Source: Psoroptes ovis
Lineage: Eukaryota > Arthropoda > Arachnida > Sarcoptiformes > Psoroptidae
Length of the DNA stretch: 64,000 nucleotides
Assembly: GCA_002943765.1 (NCBI GenBank)
Contig: PQWQ01000004.1
Location: forward strand, 3,534,001 to 3,598,000
Direction of reading: 5' to 3'
In this document: positions 1 through 13,412 of the stretch, one piece after another
Layout of the letters: each line of letters starts with the position of its first letter
Numbering within the stretch: the stretch's first letter is position 1
The notes under the pieces: model-generated
What the model was told of the DNA's origin: nothing
Database searches by the model: none
Seen by the model: only the letters and a program-made list of their open reading frames with translations
Program-made: the position numbers and the translations under genes

Positions 1-34
1 GTCATCAACATCAATATTTTTCTCCAATAAATAG

Positions 35-2642
35 AATTCAATGAAATTTGGCAGCCTCAAGCATCACAAATATTCAATGTTGAAGAATATTCATCATCAA
101 ACACCGATAATAATAACGATAATATTATTGAACCGACAATAAATTCATCGAATATTGAACGTAAACAACAGCAACAACTAAATTATTATCTAAACAACAT
201 CAACATCAATGATAATAATCAAAATGATAGTAATTTCGATTTAGACACAGTAAATAATAATAATGTTAATAATAAAGATTATTATTATGAACCTGAATTG
301 AATATTGGAGATGATAATGTTGATGATGACGATGATGATAATGATCTAAATCCTATGATTATTGTTGATGATAATAATAATAATAATAAGGGTAATAGTA
401 ATGGTAATGGCAATGGCAATGATCACGATGATGATGATGGGTATATAATGATCAATGATCGAAATGAAATTGAAAACAATAATGACCATACTAATTATAA
501 TAATGGTACTTTCATAGATGATAATAATATTGATTCGAATAATAAATTCAATACTTCATCAAGGGTATTTGTATTTGAATTATTGTTTTTTTTTTTTTTT
601 TGAAATTTTTTCTGGTTTTTCCCTTAATTTCATTTCTATTTCTTCATTTACTCCTTTTATTTTCTGATATCGAATAAATAAAAAAATTTTAGTTGAAAAA
701 ACGTGAAGTATTCCGTGGACAAAATTATCATTATCAACGTGGCTATGAATTAAGCCGATTACGTTATGAAAATCGTTTACGCAATGATCCACAAGCAGCC
801 AAACCTAAAGCATTTTTTATTCGTGAATATCATCAAGGCCGAGAAGTACCGAGAGAATTGTTACGTTTAACACAAGCTGATGGTGTCGGTGGTGGTGGTG
901 GTGGTGTTGGCGGTAGTGGAGGTCATTCAACAGATTCAACACATGATTCAGCGAATGATATGAAAACAATGTCTGATTATCAGCAACAATTGTATGCAAC
1001 AAAAGCAGCAATCAAAGCTGCATTGCAAAATGGTGATAAAGATTTTAGTATTCTTGATTATCTCAATAAAATGAAAGCTAAAATTGAAGCTGAACGCCAA
1101 CAAAAAACAGCAAATGCAGGAGGAGGAGGAGATGCAGGTAGTAATGTTGGCGCTGGTCCTGGCCCTGGAATCGGTGCAAATATCGTTCCACTTATACCGA
1201 CAAATGTTAACACTGCAACTGGAGGTCATAGTGATGGACATTCTACCAGTGTTGGTGGGCCTGGTGACAGTAATGCTATACATCCTGATCATATAATTGA
1301 ACAGATCAAAGATATTGATCAAAAATTTGGTGGAATTGATGGCGCAAATGTGGGAGTACGATTCGATGAACAAATCAAAGAAGATCTTAATAAACTTCTT
1401 GCATATGATCCAAGGTATATTTACATTGTCAATTTTTTTAGCTTATTATAATAATTGATTATTCGAAATTTGCTTAGTAAACAATTTGGTGAACGACTTC
1501 GTCCATTTAGACCATCATGGATTGGCTCAACTCCAGCTTCAGGACCAGGACACAGAACAGGCACTGGTGGCAGCGACTCAAGTGGTATTGACGAACCAAG
1601 CGGTGCTGGCGGTCCTGGAAGCGCTGCAAACGATTATCTTAACAAAATAAGACGACTCTATCCACATTTATTCCCTGGTCATACTGGACAAGGAATTCCT
1701 GGCGCCAGACCTGGTGCTGGCAGTGGACCAGGCGATTCCGGCACTGGAAGTTTCGGTCAATCAGGAGATGGAAGCAGGCCTTCTGGCTCAGGTGGTGCTG
1801 GCGGTACTGGCACTGGTGCAACAGGTGGCATACCTGGTGATGGATCTGGAGGCGGCGGTGGTGGTGGTGGTGGTTCAGGGACCGGTGGATCCGGCAGCGG
1901 CGGTCCAGGCAGTGGGGGTGCAGGAACTGGTGGAGGCCAAGGCGCTGGTGGTTCAGGTGGTGGCGGTTCAAGCGGCGGCATCGGACCTGGCGCTGGTGGA
2001 ACATTTGGTGATGGAGGTGCTGGTGGCTCAGGAGGAGCGCCATATGCTTCTGGTGGTCCTTACGGCAGCGGTGGCACTGGCCCTGGAGGTAGTGGTTCGG
2101 CAGGTCCAACTGGCACATATGGCGCTGGTAGACCGTCAACTTCTGGATTAGGCACAAGACCCGGTATCCTGCCATCATACATAACACCAATTGGCAATCG
2201 TACATCAAGCTATCCACCATTGCCTACACTTGGAACACCAGCAAGTGCTTATCCATCACGATTTCCTGGCCGCTTATTATCAGCATTAACACTTTATCCA
2301 GGTGTACGCAATTCAACATTTCCCGGTTTTCCAGGCTATATACGATTTGATTATCCAGGATATAATACGGTGCCATACACTGGATTTCGTTGTGAACTTC
2401 AAGCATATAAAATCGGCTATTATGCTGATGTTGCTGCTGGCTGTCAAGTATTTCATATTTGTCAACGTGATGGACGTATGGATAGCTTTCTTTGTCCAAA
2501 CGGTACATTGTTTCATCAAAAAGTAATGACTTGTGATTGGTGGTATTTAGTTAATTGTCCAGCATCACCAAGTTATTATTATTTAAATGGACGTATTGGC
2601 GTGCTGCCACCATTACCAGCAACATTGGGTCGTTTCGATTAA
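35..2642 (+). CDS. Gly-rich cuticular protein with one CBM14 chitin-binding domain (CPAP1-like), 5' end outside window
   Basis: I predict a secreted cuticle or peritrophic-type protein that binds chitin. The visible exons are about 35-564, 693-1414 and 1478-2642. All joins keep frame (phase 0 at SR|LKKRE, then AG|T giving Ser before KQFGERL). A stop at 28-30 means the first visible exon starts downstream of it, at about 35 or 55, so the signal peptide and start codon lie to the left. The first exon is Asn/Asp-rich. The middle exon carries a charged segment (KKREVFRGQNYHYQRGYEL). The last exon is a long Gly/Ser/Pro-rich linker (about 1530-2160) followed by a C-terminal six-Cys domain at about 2387-2558. 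Its spacing is C-x16-C-x5-C-x10-C-x12-C-x7-C, as in the arthropod CPAP1 family. Local GC is much higher than in the flanks because of Gly codons. The next gene downstream carries the same domain type, which suggests a cuticle-gene cluster. The family is clear; the exact orthologue is not. Confidence 0.82.
1530..2160 (+). repeat. Gly-rich low-complexity coding tract
   Basis: The translated tract is built of GGSG, GGTG and GGPGSGG-like units with almost no charged residues. It joins the N-terminal part to the CBM14 domain and resembles flexible or elastomeric linkers of cuticle and silk proteins. GGN codons create an abrupt local rise in GC. Long open frames on the other strand here are shadows of this composition. 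Confidence 0.8.
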
Positions 2643-5600
2643 AAAAAAATCAATTTAATATATAATCATAAGAATAAAAATAAATTAAACCACAATCATA
2701 CACCAAACACTGGGAAAAAAAATTCATAAAAACACAAAATCAAATACATTTTTGAAATATTGAACACACGAGAAAACCAGAAAATCGCATGAAAAAAACT
2801 TATTTAAAAACATTGGACAAAATACTTTGAAATCCTTCAAATACCCTTACAGAATAATACCACTTGTTGAAATTGAAATTTTGATCAAAAATAAATCTTT
2901 TATTTTTTTTTCTGCAAAACCAAGAAATTTTGAAAATTCAAAAAAAAAATCGTGATGATCACAAATCAATTGTGATCAATGGGGTTGATCAATTGTAACT
3001 GATTGATTGTCATTGTCATTGTGTTTCATTGAATCAATAAATCAAATGAAACAATCAATGAATTTGATTAGGTTTGTTTTGGAAAATTGATTTTTTTGAT
3101 TTGTCGAAAGGAAAAATTTTGCAGAATAAAAAATTTGACAAAGAAACATCGAAGAAAATCACAAGGGCATAATTGACATGAATTTTTTATTTCAAAAAAT
3201 AAAAAATTGGAAAAATTATTAATAAGCAACAACATAAATGATAATAATAATAATAATAATAGTCATGATGATGATGATTATGATTGAATCGATGAATAAA
3301 TATAAATGAATATGACAGGTATTATTTCTTCTTCTTATTCATTTTCGATAGTTGTTTTTCTATTGATCAATTATTTAATTTCATTGAATTCTTTGGAATT
3401 ATTTTTTTAAAATCATAATCCTCTTGAATATCACATAATCACGATTTGTGGGTAAACAAAAACAAAAAACAAAACAAAAAAATGGAAAAATATTCAAATT
3501 ATTCAAAAACAATTCGCCATGATAATAATAATAATAATACACTGACTGACTGTCAGATTGATTGGTTAAAATGATTATCATTTGGCTAAGAATAAAGCAA
3601 AGAAAAAATAAAAAAAATTAAAGGTGTGTAAATTAACATTTTTGAGAAAATCAAAACACACACGTGAAAAATTTCAAATATTTAATTATGAGATGATTAT
3701 TATTTAGTGATGATGATGATGATGATGATGAAATTATCATGGTAAATTAAAATAAAAAAAAAATTTATAATTATTTCTATTTTCTATTCGTTTTGGTATA
3801 TGCAATCATCAATTACATATGTAAATTATGATTATTCTCGCTCATCATCATCATCATCAGCATAGTTTTTTGGATTGAAAATGAATTATTATTGGTGGAA
3901 TGAATGGAAAGATGATGATGATGATGATGATGATAGTGAAATGAAATCCGAAGCGAAAATTAGCATTTGATTGAAAATTACACGACTATGAAACAACAAC
4001 AACAATGATTTTTGATGAGAAATAAATGAAATTATTAGGCTGTCCGCAAAGTTCTGGCCAATTTTCACGAGCAACTCTATCGATTAAGCTGAATGAACTT
4101 TTCGGAACGTCTTATAGAAAAAAAAATCAAAAAAACAACAGAAAAAAACCCATAATGATGGTGGTTCAATGGTGATTGTTGGATTCAATTTCGAATGAAA
4201 TGAATCAATTGAATGAATGAATGAATGATTATTTGTGAATCAAATAATTGAATTAAATTGAAACTTTTCATATGAAATTTCAATGTTATTATTATTATTA
4301 TTATTATGATTGAAATTGATGGAAATAATTGTTGTGCATTTTGTTTCAATACGAATTGATTATGATGATAATTGAATAAATTAAATTAATCATGAATGAA
4401 ATGAATGAAATATTGGTAATCGATATTTTATTAATTGATTTATAATTGGTTGGGTTTTTTCTACGAGAAATTTTTTTTTTTTTTTTGATTTTTTTGATTT
4501 AATCATTATAATTATTGCTGGTAAATAATTTACATATTTTCCAATTATTAATTATTTTGATTCTATTGAAATATGTATACACAAAGATCCATATAATTTA
4601 TCATATGATTAATTGATACATCGAAAAGGTTTTTCTATTGTTTTTTCATGATTTTTAGAAATTATTTGTCTTTTTTATTTATTGAATTTCAAATATTAAA
4701 AAATCGGATATTGCAATTCTACAATTGGAATCCGGGCACAATGGATGCGTAGGCATATTGAACATGAATCGTTTTTTTATGAAAATCCAATGAATCATCC
4801 TTAAAGAAAAAAAAATTGTTTGTTTTTTGTATTTTTTGATTCTAAGAAAACACAAGATTTTTATTCGTAGGTGATAAAATAAATAAATATCTTATTAAAA
4901 TGAATGAATGATTGTTGATTGTCAATGAAATCCAAATATATGATAAATTGAATGCAAACAAAACAAAAAAAAACAACAATGAACAAATTTTTCATTTTTC
5001 ATTGTCAATGTCGAATCATCGTATCATCAATGAGAAAATATATTTCTATAGAATATATATTTGTACAAAATGAATAATGGAAAATCCAATTGCGAAATTT
5101 CCATTCAAAACCTTTTCGTTCACTTTGATTTCACCAATTTTTCGTTATTTTTGCTCCAAATAAATCGATTTTTTAATCGATCAATTAATTGGTCATTTTT
5201 GTTTTATAAATTATTCAATGATTGGTGACATTTTTGTAATTTATCAAAGGCCATAACATACATTAACATCACGATAATCGATTATTATATTAGCCATCAT
5301 CATCATCATCATCATGAGTTACACTGTCAAGAACATTAAATAAATGAAATTGAAAAATGAAATATTTGAAAAACACATTTTCAAGGTTATTATTATTTTG
5401 TTTTTTTTTGGAAAAAAACAAAACAATAATACAAATAATGATACAATGATGCACCTGTTTTCTATTTGAAAATTTGGAAAAAAATAAATAAATAAAATAT
5501 ATGAAGTGAATATAATATGAATATTCTTTCAATCCTTATGGCAATAATAATAATAATAACAATGATACTTCTTCTTTTGTTATTATTATTTTCTTATTTA

Positions 5601-6323
5601 CAAAATATTCTTCAAATAATAATATTGATATTTGATTCATTACAGAAATAATAAAAAAAATGAAATTTACTTTCTAAAAGTAGGCGTTTATTTATTTATT
5701 TATTTATTTATTTCTATTCACAATAATCGATTCGATTTGATTCCATTTTGATTCAATTTGATTGATTATCATCATCATCATCATAGTAATCATCTTTATG
5801 ACTAATATATATAAATATAAATGAAAATATTACATCCGTCCAATCATTGCAATATATGGTTAATAATAATAATAATGAAAAAACAAAACCAAAGAAGAAA
5901 AAAAAAGGATGAGAGAATATATATGTGTGTGTGTGTGTGTTTATATTTTTAGAAATAATTAAATGAAAATAAAACAATAATAATAATAATGAATGAATGA
6001 ATGAACACGTCTTTATTGAAGAATATTATCGAAGGTATTATAAGGTATAAGCCTTTACACCTTATTCACAAAAATATGGAAAGAATATTTTTTATTTATT
6101 GGCTGAAAAATTATTGTTATTATTGCTGCTGCTGCTGCTGTTGTTGTTGTTTATTTATTAGCACTTACCATACCACACCACGCATTACTTCATTCACTTT
6201 AATTGGTAAAGATTTTGATCGAAAAAAAAATGAAATGAAATAAAATAATAATTGAATGAATTGAACAAATAATAATTCGTGATTCAACAATATGAACAAC
6301 AACAACAACAAAAAATTTTCGAT
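2643..6323. other. Intergenic region, 3.7 kb
   Basis: It contains AT-rich DNA with short trinucleotide (AAT, ATC/GAT) and homopolymer runs. AATAAA-type sequences just after 2642 probably serve polyadenylation of the upstream gene. A worn mariner-like fragment lies near 4035-4116. I see no convincing coding exon. Confidence 0.6.
4035..4116. mobile_element. Degenerate mariner-type foldback MITE
   Basis: The left end TTAGGCTGTCCGCAAAGTT matches the ends of the copies at 12781 and 37896. The right end (GAACTTTTCGGAACGTCTTA) is an imperfect inverted copy. The size of about 80 bp fits the other copies, but the arms have diverged. Confidence 0.5.
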
Positions 6324-6330
6324 TATAAAA
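6324..6330 (+). promoter_or_regulatory. Candidate TATA box
   Basis: TATAAAA lies about 210 bp upstream of the ATG of the chitin-binding gene at 6541, a plausible distance for a gene with a 5' UTR. In a genome this AT-rich such a match is weak evidence by itself. Confidence 0.3.
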
Positions 6331-6540
6331 ATGGCCAATAAATTTTTGAATTTGAAAATTTTTCAAATCATTTCTTCTTTCAATCTTTCGAGACGACGGA
6401 TAATGTTTTAAATAGTTTTAAATTGTAAATTGTAATTGTTGATAATAATTGATAACAATAGTGTTCATTTGAATTGAAAAAATATTAGTGCAAAAAAAAA
6501 AAAAAAAATCAAGATTGATATCTCAAATAAAGAAATCAAA

Positions 6541-9484
6541 ATGCATTTTATTGCAAAATTTTTCATCATTATAACTGTATTGGCTACAGTTATTAATGCA
6601 GCTGAAAATTATAATGATAATAATAATAATGAATATGTTGAATCTTCGAATGATTATAATGATCGTGTAAGTGTATTTTGATTGATTTTAATGTTAAATT
6701 TTTAAATTTATAAAATAATCTATTATTTTTTTTTTAGGCCAGAAGACAAGATTCAAAACATCAAACATATAATGCAAATGCCTTACATCATCATCATCAT
6801 CATCATCAATCAGATAGTGCCAGACATAATTATCATCAATCATCGACACACAATAGACCATCGGGTAATGCTGGTACTGCCGCTTCTTCTTCATCTGCTG
6901 CTGCTGCGGCTACATATGCAGGTGGAAAAGGTAGACCAAATCAATATGGATCTCAAAATTATGGTGCACAACATCAATATTATCGAGCACCAAATAATTA
7001 TGTTGGTGGTAATTATGCAAGACAACAAAATTCAGCAAGATATTCGAGTGATGGTCAATATTATGGTGGCAATGATGGTGATCAATCTGGTCAATATTGG
7101 CATGGTGATGATAATGCTGTCGATTCTGAACCACCATCGTATGGAGGTGTTCAAGGTACACCTGGTGTAGATTTTCCAAATTATGAACAAATTCCAAACA
7201 CTGCCTTCACATGTGATGGTGTTCCATATGAACCAGGAATGTATGCTGATGAAGAAGCACAGTGCCAAGTTTATCATGTTTGCTTTCAAGGACGCAAAGA
7301 AAGTTTTCTTTGCGGTGTTGGAACAGTATTCAATCAAGCAATTTTATCCTGTGATTATTGGCATGCAGTTGATTGTGCTCGCACTAAACAATATTATTCA
7401 GTTAATGAAGAATTAGGTATGTTAAGCATTCTCATGGATTAATTGAAATTTCATTTCTTAAAATTATTTTCAAAAAATCAGGAAAACCTGGCGCCGAATA
7501 TATGCAATCTGGACAATGGCAAGGGCCATCATATGGTACTGCTGGATCTAGAGGCCCATCATTCAGCGGCTCAGGACCAACTGGACCATCGTTCAATGCT
7601 GCCGGTCCAACTGGCCCATCATTTAGCGGCTCAGGACCAACTGGACCATCTTTTAATGCTGCCGGTCCTACTGGTCCATCATTCAGTAGCTCAGGACCTA
7701 CTGGCCCATCATTCAGTAGTTCTGGCCCTGTTGGACCATCATATGGATCAGGTGGATCAAGCGGACCATCTGCACCATTACGCAGTGGGCAAGCTCAGTT
7801 TGCCGGACCCAATGGGCCATCATATAGCAGTTCAGGACCAACTGGACCATCATATAGCAGTTCAGGACCAACTGGACCGTCATATAGCAGTTCAGGACCA
7901 ACTGGACCATCGCACAGCAGCTCTGTACCAGGCAGATTGAGTGGTCCAACAGGTCCTTCTGCACCATTGCACAGTAGACCATCATATAGCAACGCAAGAC
8001 CCTCATATAGCAGTTCAGGACCAGGCAGATTGAGTGGTCCAACAGGTTCATCTGCACCATTACGCACTGGACCATCATATAGCAGTTCAGGACCAGCAGG
8101 ACCGTCATATGGCAGTTCTGGACCAATAGGCCCATCACATAAATCAACTGGTCCAAGTGGTCCATCATACAGCAGTTCAGGACCATCAGGGCCATCATAC
8201 AGCAGCTCCGGACCAATCGGACCATCACACAGTAGCTCAGGACCAACAGGACCATCGTACAGCAGCTCAGGACCAGGCAGATTGAGTGGTCCAACAGGTT
8301 CATCTGCACCATTACGCACTGGACCATCATATAGCAGTTCAGGACCAGCAGGCCCATCATATAAATCATCTGGCCCAAGTGGTCCATCATACAGCAGCTC
8401 CGGACCAACAGGACCATCCCACAGCAGTTCTAGACCAATTGGACCAACATATAAATCCACTGGTCCTAGCGGTTCCTCATATAGCTCAGGACCAAGTGGT
8501 GGTCGTGCTGCACCATTACAAAGTGAAGTGACATATGATACTGCTGAAGCAGGTGAAGAAACCGAATCGCCAGTCGGACCGTCAGTTCAAACTGAAGGAC
8601 CAGTTGGACCGTCAGTTCATGCTCAAGGGCCAGTAGGACCTTCAGTACAAGTTGAAGGACCAGTCGGACCATCATTTCAAGCTAGTGGTCCTGTAGGCCC
8701 TTCGTTTCAAGCTGAAGGACCAGTTGGACCATCTTTCAAAGCTGAAGGACCAGTTGGACCATCATTTCAAGCTAGTGGTCCTGTAGGCCCTTCGTTTCAA
8801 GCTGGAGGCCCAGTTGGACCAACATTTCAAGCTGGAGGCCCAGTAGGTCCATCATTTCAAGCTGGAGCTCCAGTTGGACCAACATTTAATGCTGGCGAAC
8901 CTATTCCACCAACATTCGAAGCTGGAGAACCTGTTCCTCCAACATTCCATGCAGAAGGTGTTGAAGTAGAAAGCGGCAATTTGCGTGTTCAACCGCAACA
9001 AGCTGTAAGCAGTAATCCAGGTAAAAGACGTGGTCAAGCAGGAAGACATTTAGTAGCACCACCGGTTGGTGGACCAGAATATGAAATCAGATCACAACCA
9101 ATAAAAACACAGCCATCAATACCAATCAATGCACCAAATTATCAACCAAAAACAAGTGGTTTACATTCACCAACAACATCGTTTGCTAGACCAGTACATC
9201 ATCATGGCACTCAAACACATGCAGCAAGTAAATATAATGCCAATTCAATAAAACATCAAAATCAACAACAACAAAAAGATACATCAGCAATACGAACAAT
9301 ACAATCACAACAACCACAACAACAACAACAATATCGACCATCACAACAACAACAACATCATCAACAATATCATCGTCCACAATTAAAACAATATCAACAA
9401 CAACATCATGAACAAAGTCAACAAAAATATCAACAACGACAACAACAACAATCGGATAGTACACAACAAAAAATTGAATATTAA
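6541..9484 (+). CDS. Secreted CBM14 chitin-binding protein with Gly-Pro repeat tail (CPAP1-like)
   Basis: The coding exons are 6541-6666, 6738-7416 and 7482-9484, predicting 935 residues. The start ATG opens a signal peptide (MHFIAKFFIIITVLATVINA). The first donor is GTAAGT. Exon 2 has a His run, an Ala/Ser patch and, at about residues 199-256, a six-Cys CBM14 domain (C-x16-C-x5-C-x9-C-x12-C-x7-C). This matches the domain of the gene upstream, so the two are probably paralogues of an arthropod cuticle-protein family. Exon 3 encodes a long repeat region: GPTGPSYSSS-type units (about residues 283-605), then GPVGPSFQA-type units (about 630-765). A Gln/His-rich tail follows and ends in KIEY. The protein probably sits in the extracellular chitin matrix, with the repeats acting as a structural or interaction region. 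A collagen triple helix is unlikely because Gly is not at every third position. The exact role is unknown. Confidence 0.88.
7528..8490 (+). repeat. Coding tandem repeat, GP-x-GPSYSSS type
   Basis: Units of about 10 residues (GPTGPSYSSS, GPSGPSYSSS, GPIGPSHSSS) are repeated many times. They are broken by GRLSGPTGSSAPLRTGPS blocks that themselves recur, near 8013-8070 and 8271-8330. The hierarchy (short units inside longer duplicated blocks) points to growth by unequal crossing-over or slippage. Long antisense open frames across it are composition artefacts. Confidence 0.85.
8566..8950 (+). repeat. Coding tandem repeat, GPVGPSFQA type
   Basis: This is a second, distinct repeat family in the same exon: nine-residue units GPVGPSFQA with changes such as GPVGPSVQT and EPVPPTFHA. 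It decays toward the 3' side (GEPIPPTFEA), as expected if the array was copied from its centre. Confidence 0.85.
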
Positions 9485-12400
9485 AATTTTCATTTTCATT
9501 TTCATTGAACAGAATAGAACAAATGTCATAGAACATGAAATTCAAATTCTTTTCTGTTTCCATTTTCAATTTCAAAAATTTCAAATTTTCAAATTTCAAA
9601 ATTTCAAATTTCAAATTTCAAATTTTGATTTATGAATCGATGGCAATAATCCATACACAAATGTCTAAATTTCATTTTTTTAAATAAAATTTCAAAAATT
9701 TTTAAATTTTTGGCCAACCAAAATTCATTGATTGATGGATGGATTGATGGATTGATATTGAAATTTTGAAAATTTCCTGTTTGAATTTTTTGTTAAATTT
9801 ACATTATTTTTGTCACCGGTTTTGATGCAGAACTTTGATTATGAGTTTATGATTTTTGAATTTCCTTCAAGATTTTTTGTTTGTTTTATGTTTGTTTGTT
9901 CGTTTTTTTTTGTTGTTCGTTTTTGTTTATTTGTTTACCTGTTTACCTGTGTTTACATGGATTATCATAAATTAACATTTGTTTGTTTGTGTGTGTCTGT
10001 GCATTGTTCAATGGATGATTGATTAATAGATTTTTGATCAAATCATAGTTGATGATTTTTTCATTTTTGTTTTTTGTTTTTGTTCGTTGTTGTTCCACCG
10101 AAGAAAAAAAAAAGAAATGGAAAACATGAAAAATTTCAAGGTTAAAAATTTGACATTTGTAAACTCAAAAAATGACAGATGAAAATTTAAAAATTTATTT
10201 TTTTCTTTCCTGAAACAAGGTAAATTAAATCAAAGTGAAAATTTTCGTTTGTCAATGATTGTTTGTTTTTTTGTCGAAAAATTATTGTCGGAATTGATAA
10301 ATATCAAATGGCATGTTGGAATATATGAATTGAAAACGGCAAATATTTATGAACAATTAGTGTGATTTATTGTGTAAAAGACCTGAAGACATTGATTTAT
10401 GCGAAATTTCCAAAATTTTCAAAATGAAATTTGACTGATTTTTAAAATGGTGACAGGTTTAAATGGTGATAAATTCATCGCAATCATTTGGACATCAATG
10501 ATGGATGAATGGCTCTGATATGATTGATTATGAGAGCAGCGATTGAACGTTGGAGAAACATTTCAAAACATTTCAACAATTATTTGACAAGTATGATAAA
10601 TGAATGAATGAGAAAAAAAATTGAAAAATGTAAATGAGTAAAAAAATAAATGTCCAGAAAAATTCAGCAAAGACAAAGATGTGTTGACAAAAGTCGAATG
10701 ACGAAAATTTACATAATTTGTACTCGAAGACGTATTCTACGAAATATCGAAAATTATAAAATGTACATAATAAGCATCAAAATACAATTGATGATTTGAA
10801 TAAATTATTGAATAATTAAAGATTATCCTTGAAAAAATAAACAAAAAAATCAAACATATATATATTGATATACCCACTATTCAATGTAATACCTATTCAA
10901 CATTCAAAATTGAATGTTACGTTGATTAATAATAATTGGTGAATGATTAATTGTATTTAATATTTTTTTTTTGTCGTATTTGTTACATACATTTGTTACA
11001 TTCATTCTCACTGATTTGCATATATTCAATTATGAATTTTTTTCCTTGTTTTTTGCTTTGAAAAATTATATAATTTATCATATAAATGATTAATTTTAAA
11101 AAATTGAAAAATCAAATTTAAAATACAAATCAACATAAATAAATGAATGAATAGCTAATTATAAATGCACTGAAAATTAATCAATTAAGTTAATTTTTGA
11201 TGATGATAATATATAATCAATGGATAATTTTGAAAAATATTTATTCATTTATTCATTCAATTTTTTTCAATGTTCAAATGATTATTGGTTTCAAAGGATT
11301 TAAAAAAAAAACAAACAAGGATTAAACAATTGGATGGAAACAATTGAATTGCTTTGTACACATTTCAAAATCTTGATTACCATTTATGATTAATTAATAG
11401 TAGGCAGATTTATTCATTGGTTTTTAAATTATTCTGATTTGTCTTTATTAATTCAAAACAGAAAAGAATAATGGTGATTATTGGAAAAATAGGGATGAAA
11501 TAAGCCACAAATTTCAAGCCAAAAATAGTTAAACGAAAAAGCGAAAAAAAAATTCATAATTCATATTCCAAAAAAATTTCAATTTCCTAGAAAAAGCTAC
11601 CTACCGATGTGTGTAAACACACACACACATCCACAAACACAATTCAAGGTAACCATTGCATAATGTTTTAACAAATAGAAATACAGGTTAAAAAAAAAAT
11701 AAGAAAAATGCTAATATGTCTACCCGTTCTATGATTGATTGATTGATTGATGAATTGAATAAAGCATATTCGTTGGAAAAATATTTTGGCCAATTTTAGG
11801 CAAAAAAAAAAGGGAATACAATTGAAAGGATTTATTTATTAATTTATGGATGAAAATGGTAGTCTAAGTGTTTTAATGGAAATTTTTCAAAGGGTTTCAA
11901 AGGCTTATTATTATTATTTTTTTATTATTTTTCAAAGAGGAAATTTTTCTTTGATTTGAATGGAAAAAATTAATTGTTTTTTATTCTTTCGATTCTTTGA
12001 AATTATCCAAAAAGAAAAGAAAAAAAAATTGTCATAACTTTCTTTTGATTTTAAGAAATTAAAACCAAAAAAATTTTTGCTTTATTCATTCATTCATTCA
12101 TTTATATATACAAATATTTAAGAGTGATAATTATAATTATTATTAATAATTATAAAAGCAATTATTATTTATTTTCCATCATCATCATCATTCTCCTACG
12201 CAGCCAAAATCCACTTTTAAAATATTTTTTTTTGTAAGTACTATCTGTCGCATGCCGAAATGATACACGACAATTATTTAAATTGAAAAACTCTTAAAAA
12301 GCGCGTGGCTAAAATGCGTTTATTTATTCTAAATTAAAATATTGAAATTTACAAATTATAATACAAAAATTAAAGAAAAAGTCATAACTTACGTCGTGGC

Positions 12401-12780
12401 CTTCTTGGTCATCAAACATTGTACATTAACATTACTTGACTTGCTATGAAATGTGACCAAGTGCCTACGACCATAGTATTTTTATATGTTTTTTGGTTTA
12501 CTTTAGGTGTGTTGTGTTGTGTTTGTGTCCTTGAGAATTATATTATACTGTGTTTATGTCTTTGTATGGTCAATGTTGTTTACATTCCTTTGATGATATG
12601 ATAAAAGGGTTACTTTGGTACTTTAAAATGAGTTTGCATATGTTGATGGTGATAATATAAACTTTGACAATATTTTTCTAAAACTTATTTCCAAGGTTGA
12701 AGGTTGCCTACGTGACCTTTTACTCGTCACACGACAACTATCAATTATTTTTCGAAATATTTGTCTTTTATTATTTGTAT

Positions 12781-12858
12781 TAGGCTGTCCGATAAGTTTT
12801 TGCCGATTTTCTCATTATTCCCTACGATATAATCGGCAAAAACTTTCCGGACAGCCTA
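12781..12858. mobile_element. Mariner-type foldback MITE (subfamily with CCGATAAG ends)
   Basis: A 78-bp palindrome: about 28-bp arms starting TAGGCTGTCCGATAAGTTTT match an inverted copy ending ACTTTCCGGACAGCCTA with two mismatches, around a loop of about 22 bp. The flanks supply TA, the target-site signature of Tc1/mariner insertion. It contains no coding capacity. Confidence 0.8.
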
Positions 12859-13412
12859 TTATTTTTTTCTTTTATTTGATTATTCAATTAAAATCATTTA
12901 ATTGATGGATGCGCTGATTTTTTTTGTTTTTAAAAAAATTTTTATTTGATTAATTTCATATGTAAAAAATCGTGCTCAATATAGAAACCAGTATTATCCG
13001 TTTAAATGTTTGCCCAAATAATGCATTTTTATCCGGGCTTTATTTTTTTTCGAAATTCAACAGGTTGTCGTATGGTGAATTTTGATTCTTTTTGATTCAA
13101 ATGGATTTTGAATGCATTTTGTACCGGAATCAATTCAACAGAAAATTATTCAAATAAATTATTTTCCTTTTGAATGTGATATGTGTTCAATGCAAAAAAA
13201 TAATGTTACAATGTAATAGATTGTTTTTTCAAATATTTCAAATATCATTTTGTCCTTGGCTTTATTATTATTTTGTACAATTTGGATTTGCTTTTATTTT
13301 ATTTTATTTTTATTGTCTCTATTCAATACATATGTTAAATAAATATAATAATCTTTTTAGGAAAGGTATTTTCAAATAATTATTTTTAAAATTATTTTTG
13401 TTTTTTTAAATA

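Noticed and set aside
1639..2220. Minus-strand 193-codon frame in the Gly-rich exon
   Set aside because: Arises from GGN/GCN-rich sense codons; the sense frame carries the six-Cys domain.
7713..8460. Two overlapping minus-strand frames of 221-234 codons in the Gly-Pro repeat gene
   Set aside because: Shadows of the GPSGPSYSSS repeat; the sense frame has signal peptide, domain and consistent splicing.
12393..12471. Possible short coding tail on the minus strand (LVTFHSKSSNVNVQCLMTKK)
   Set aside because: Looks protein-like but has an in-frame stop shortly upstream and no acceptor; inverted-repeat structure explains it better.
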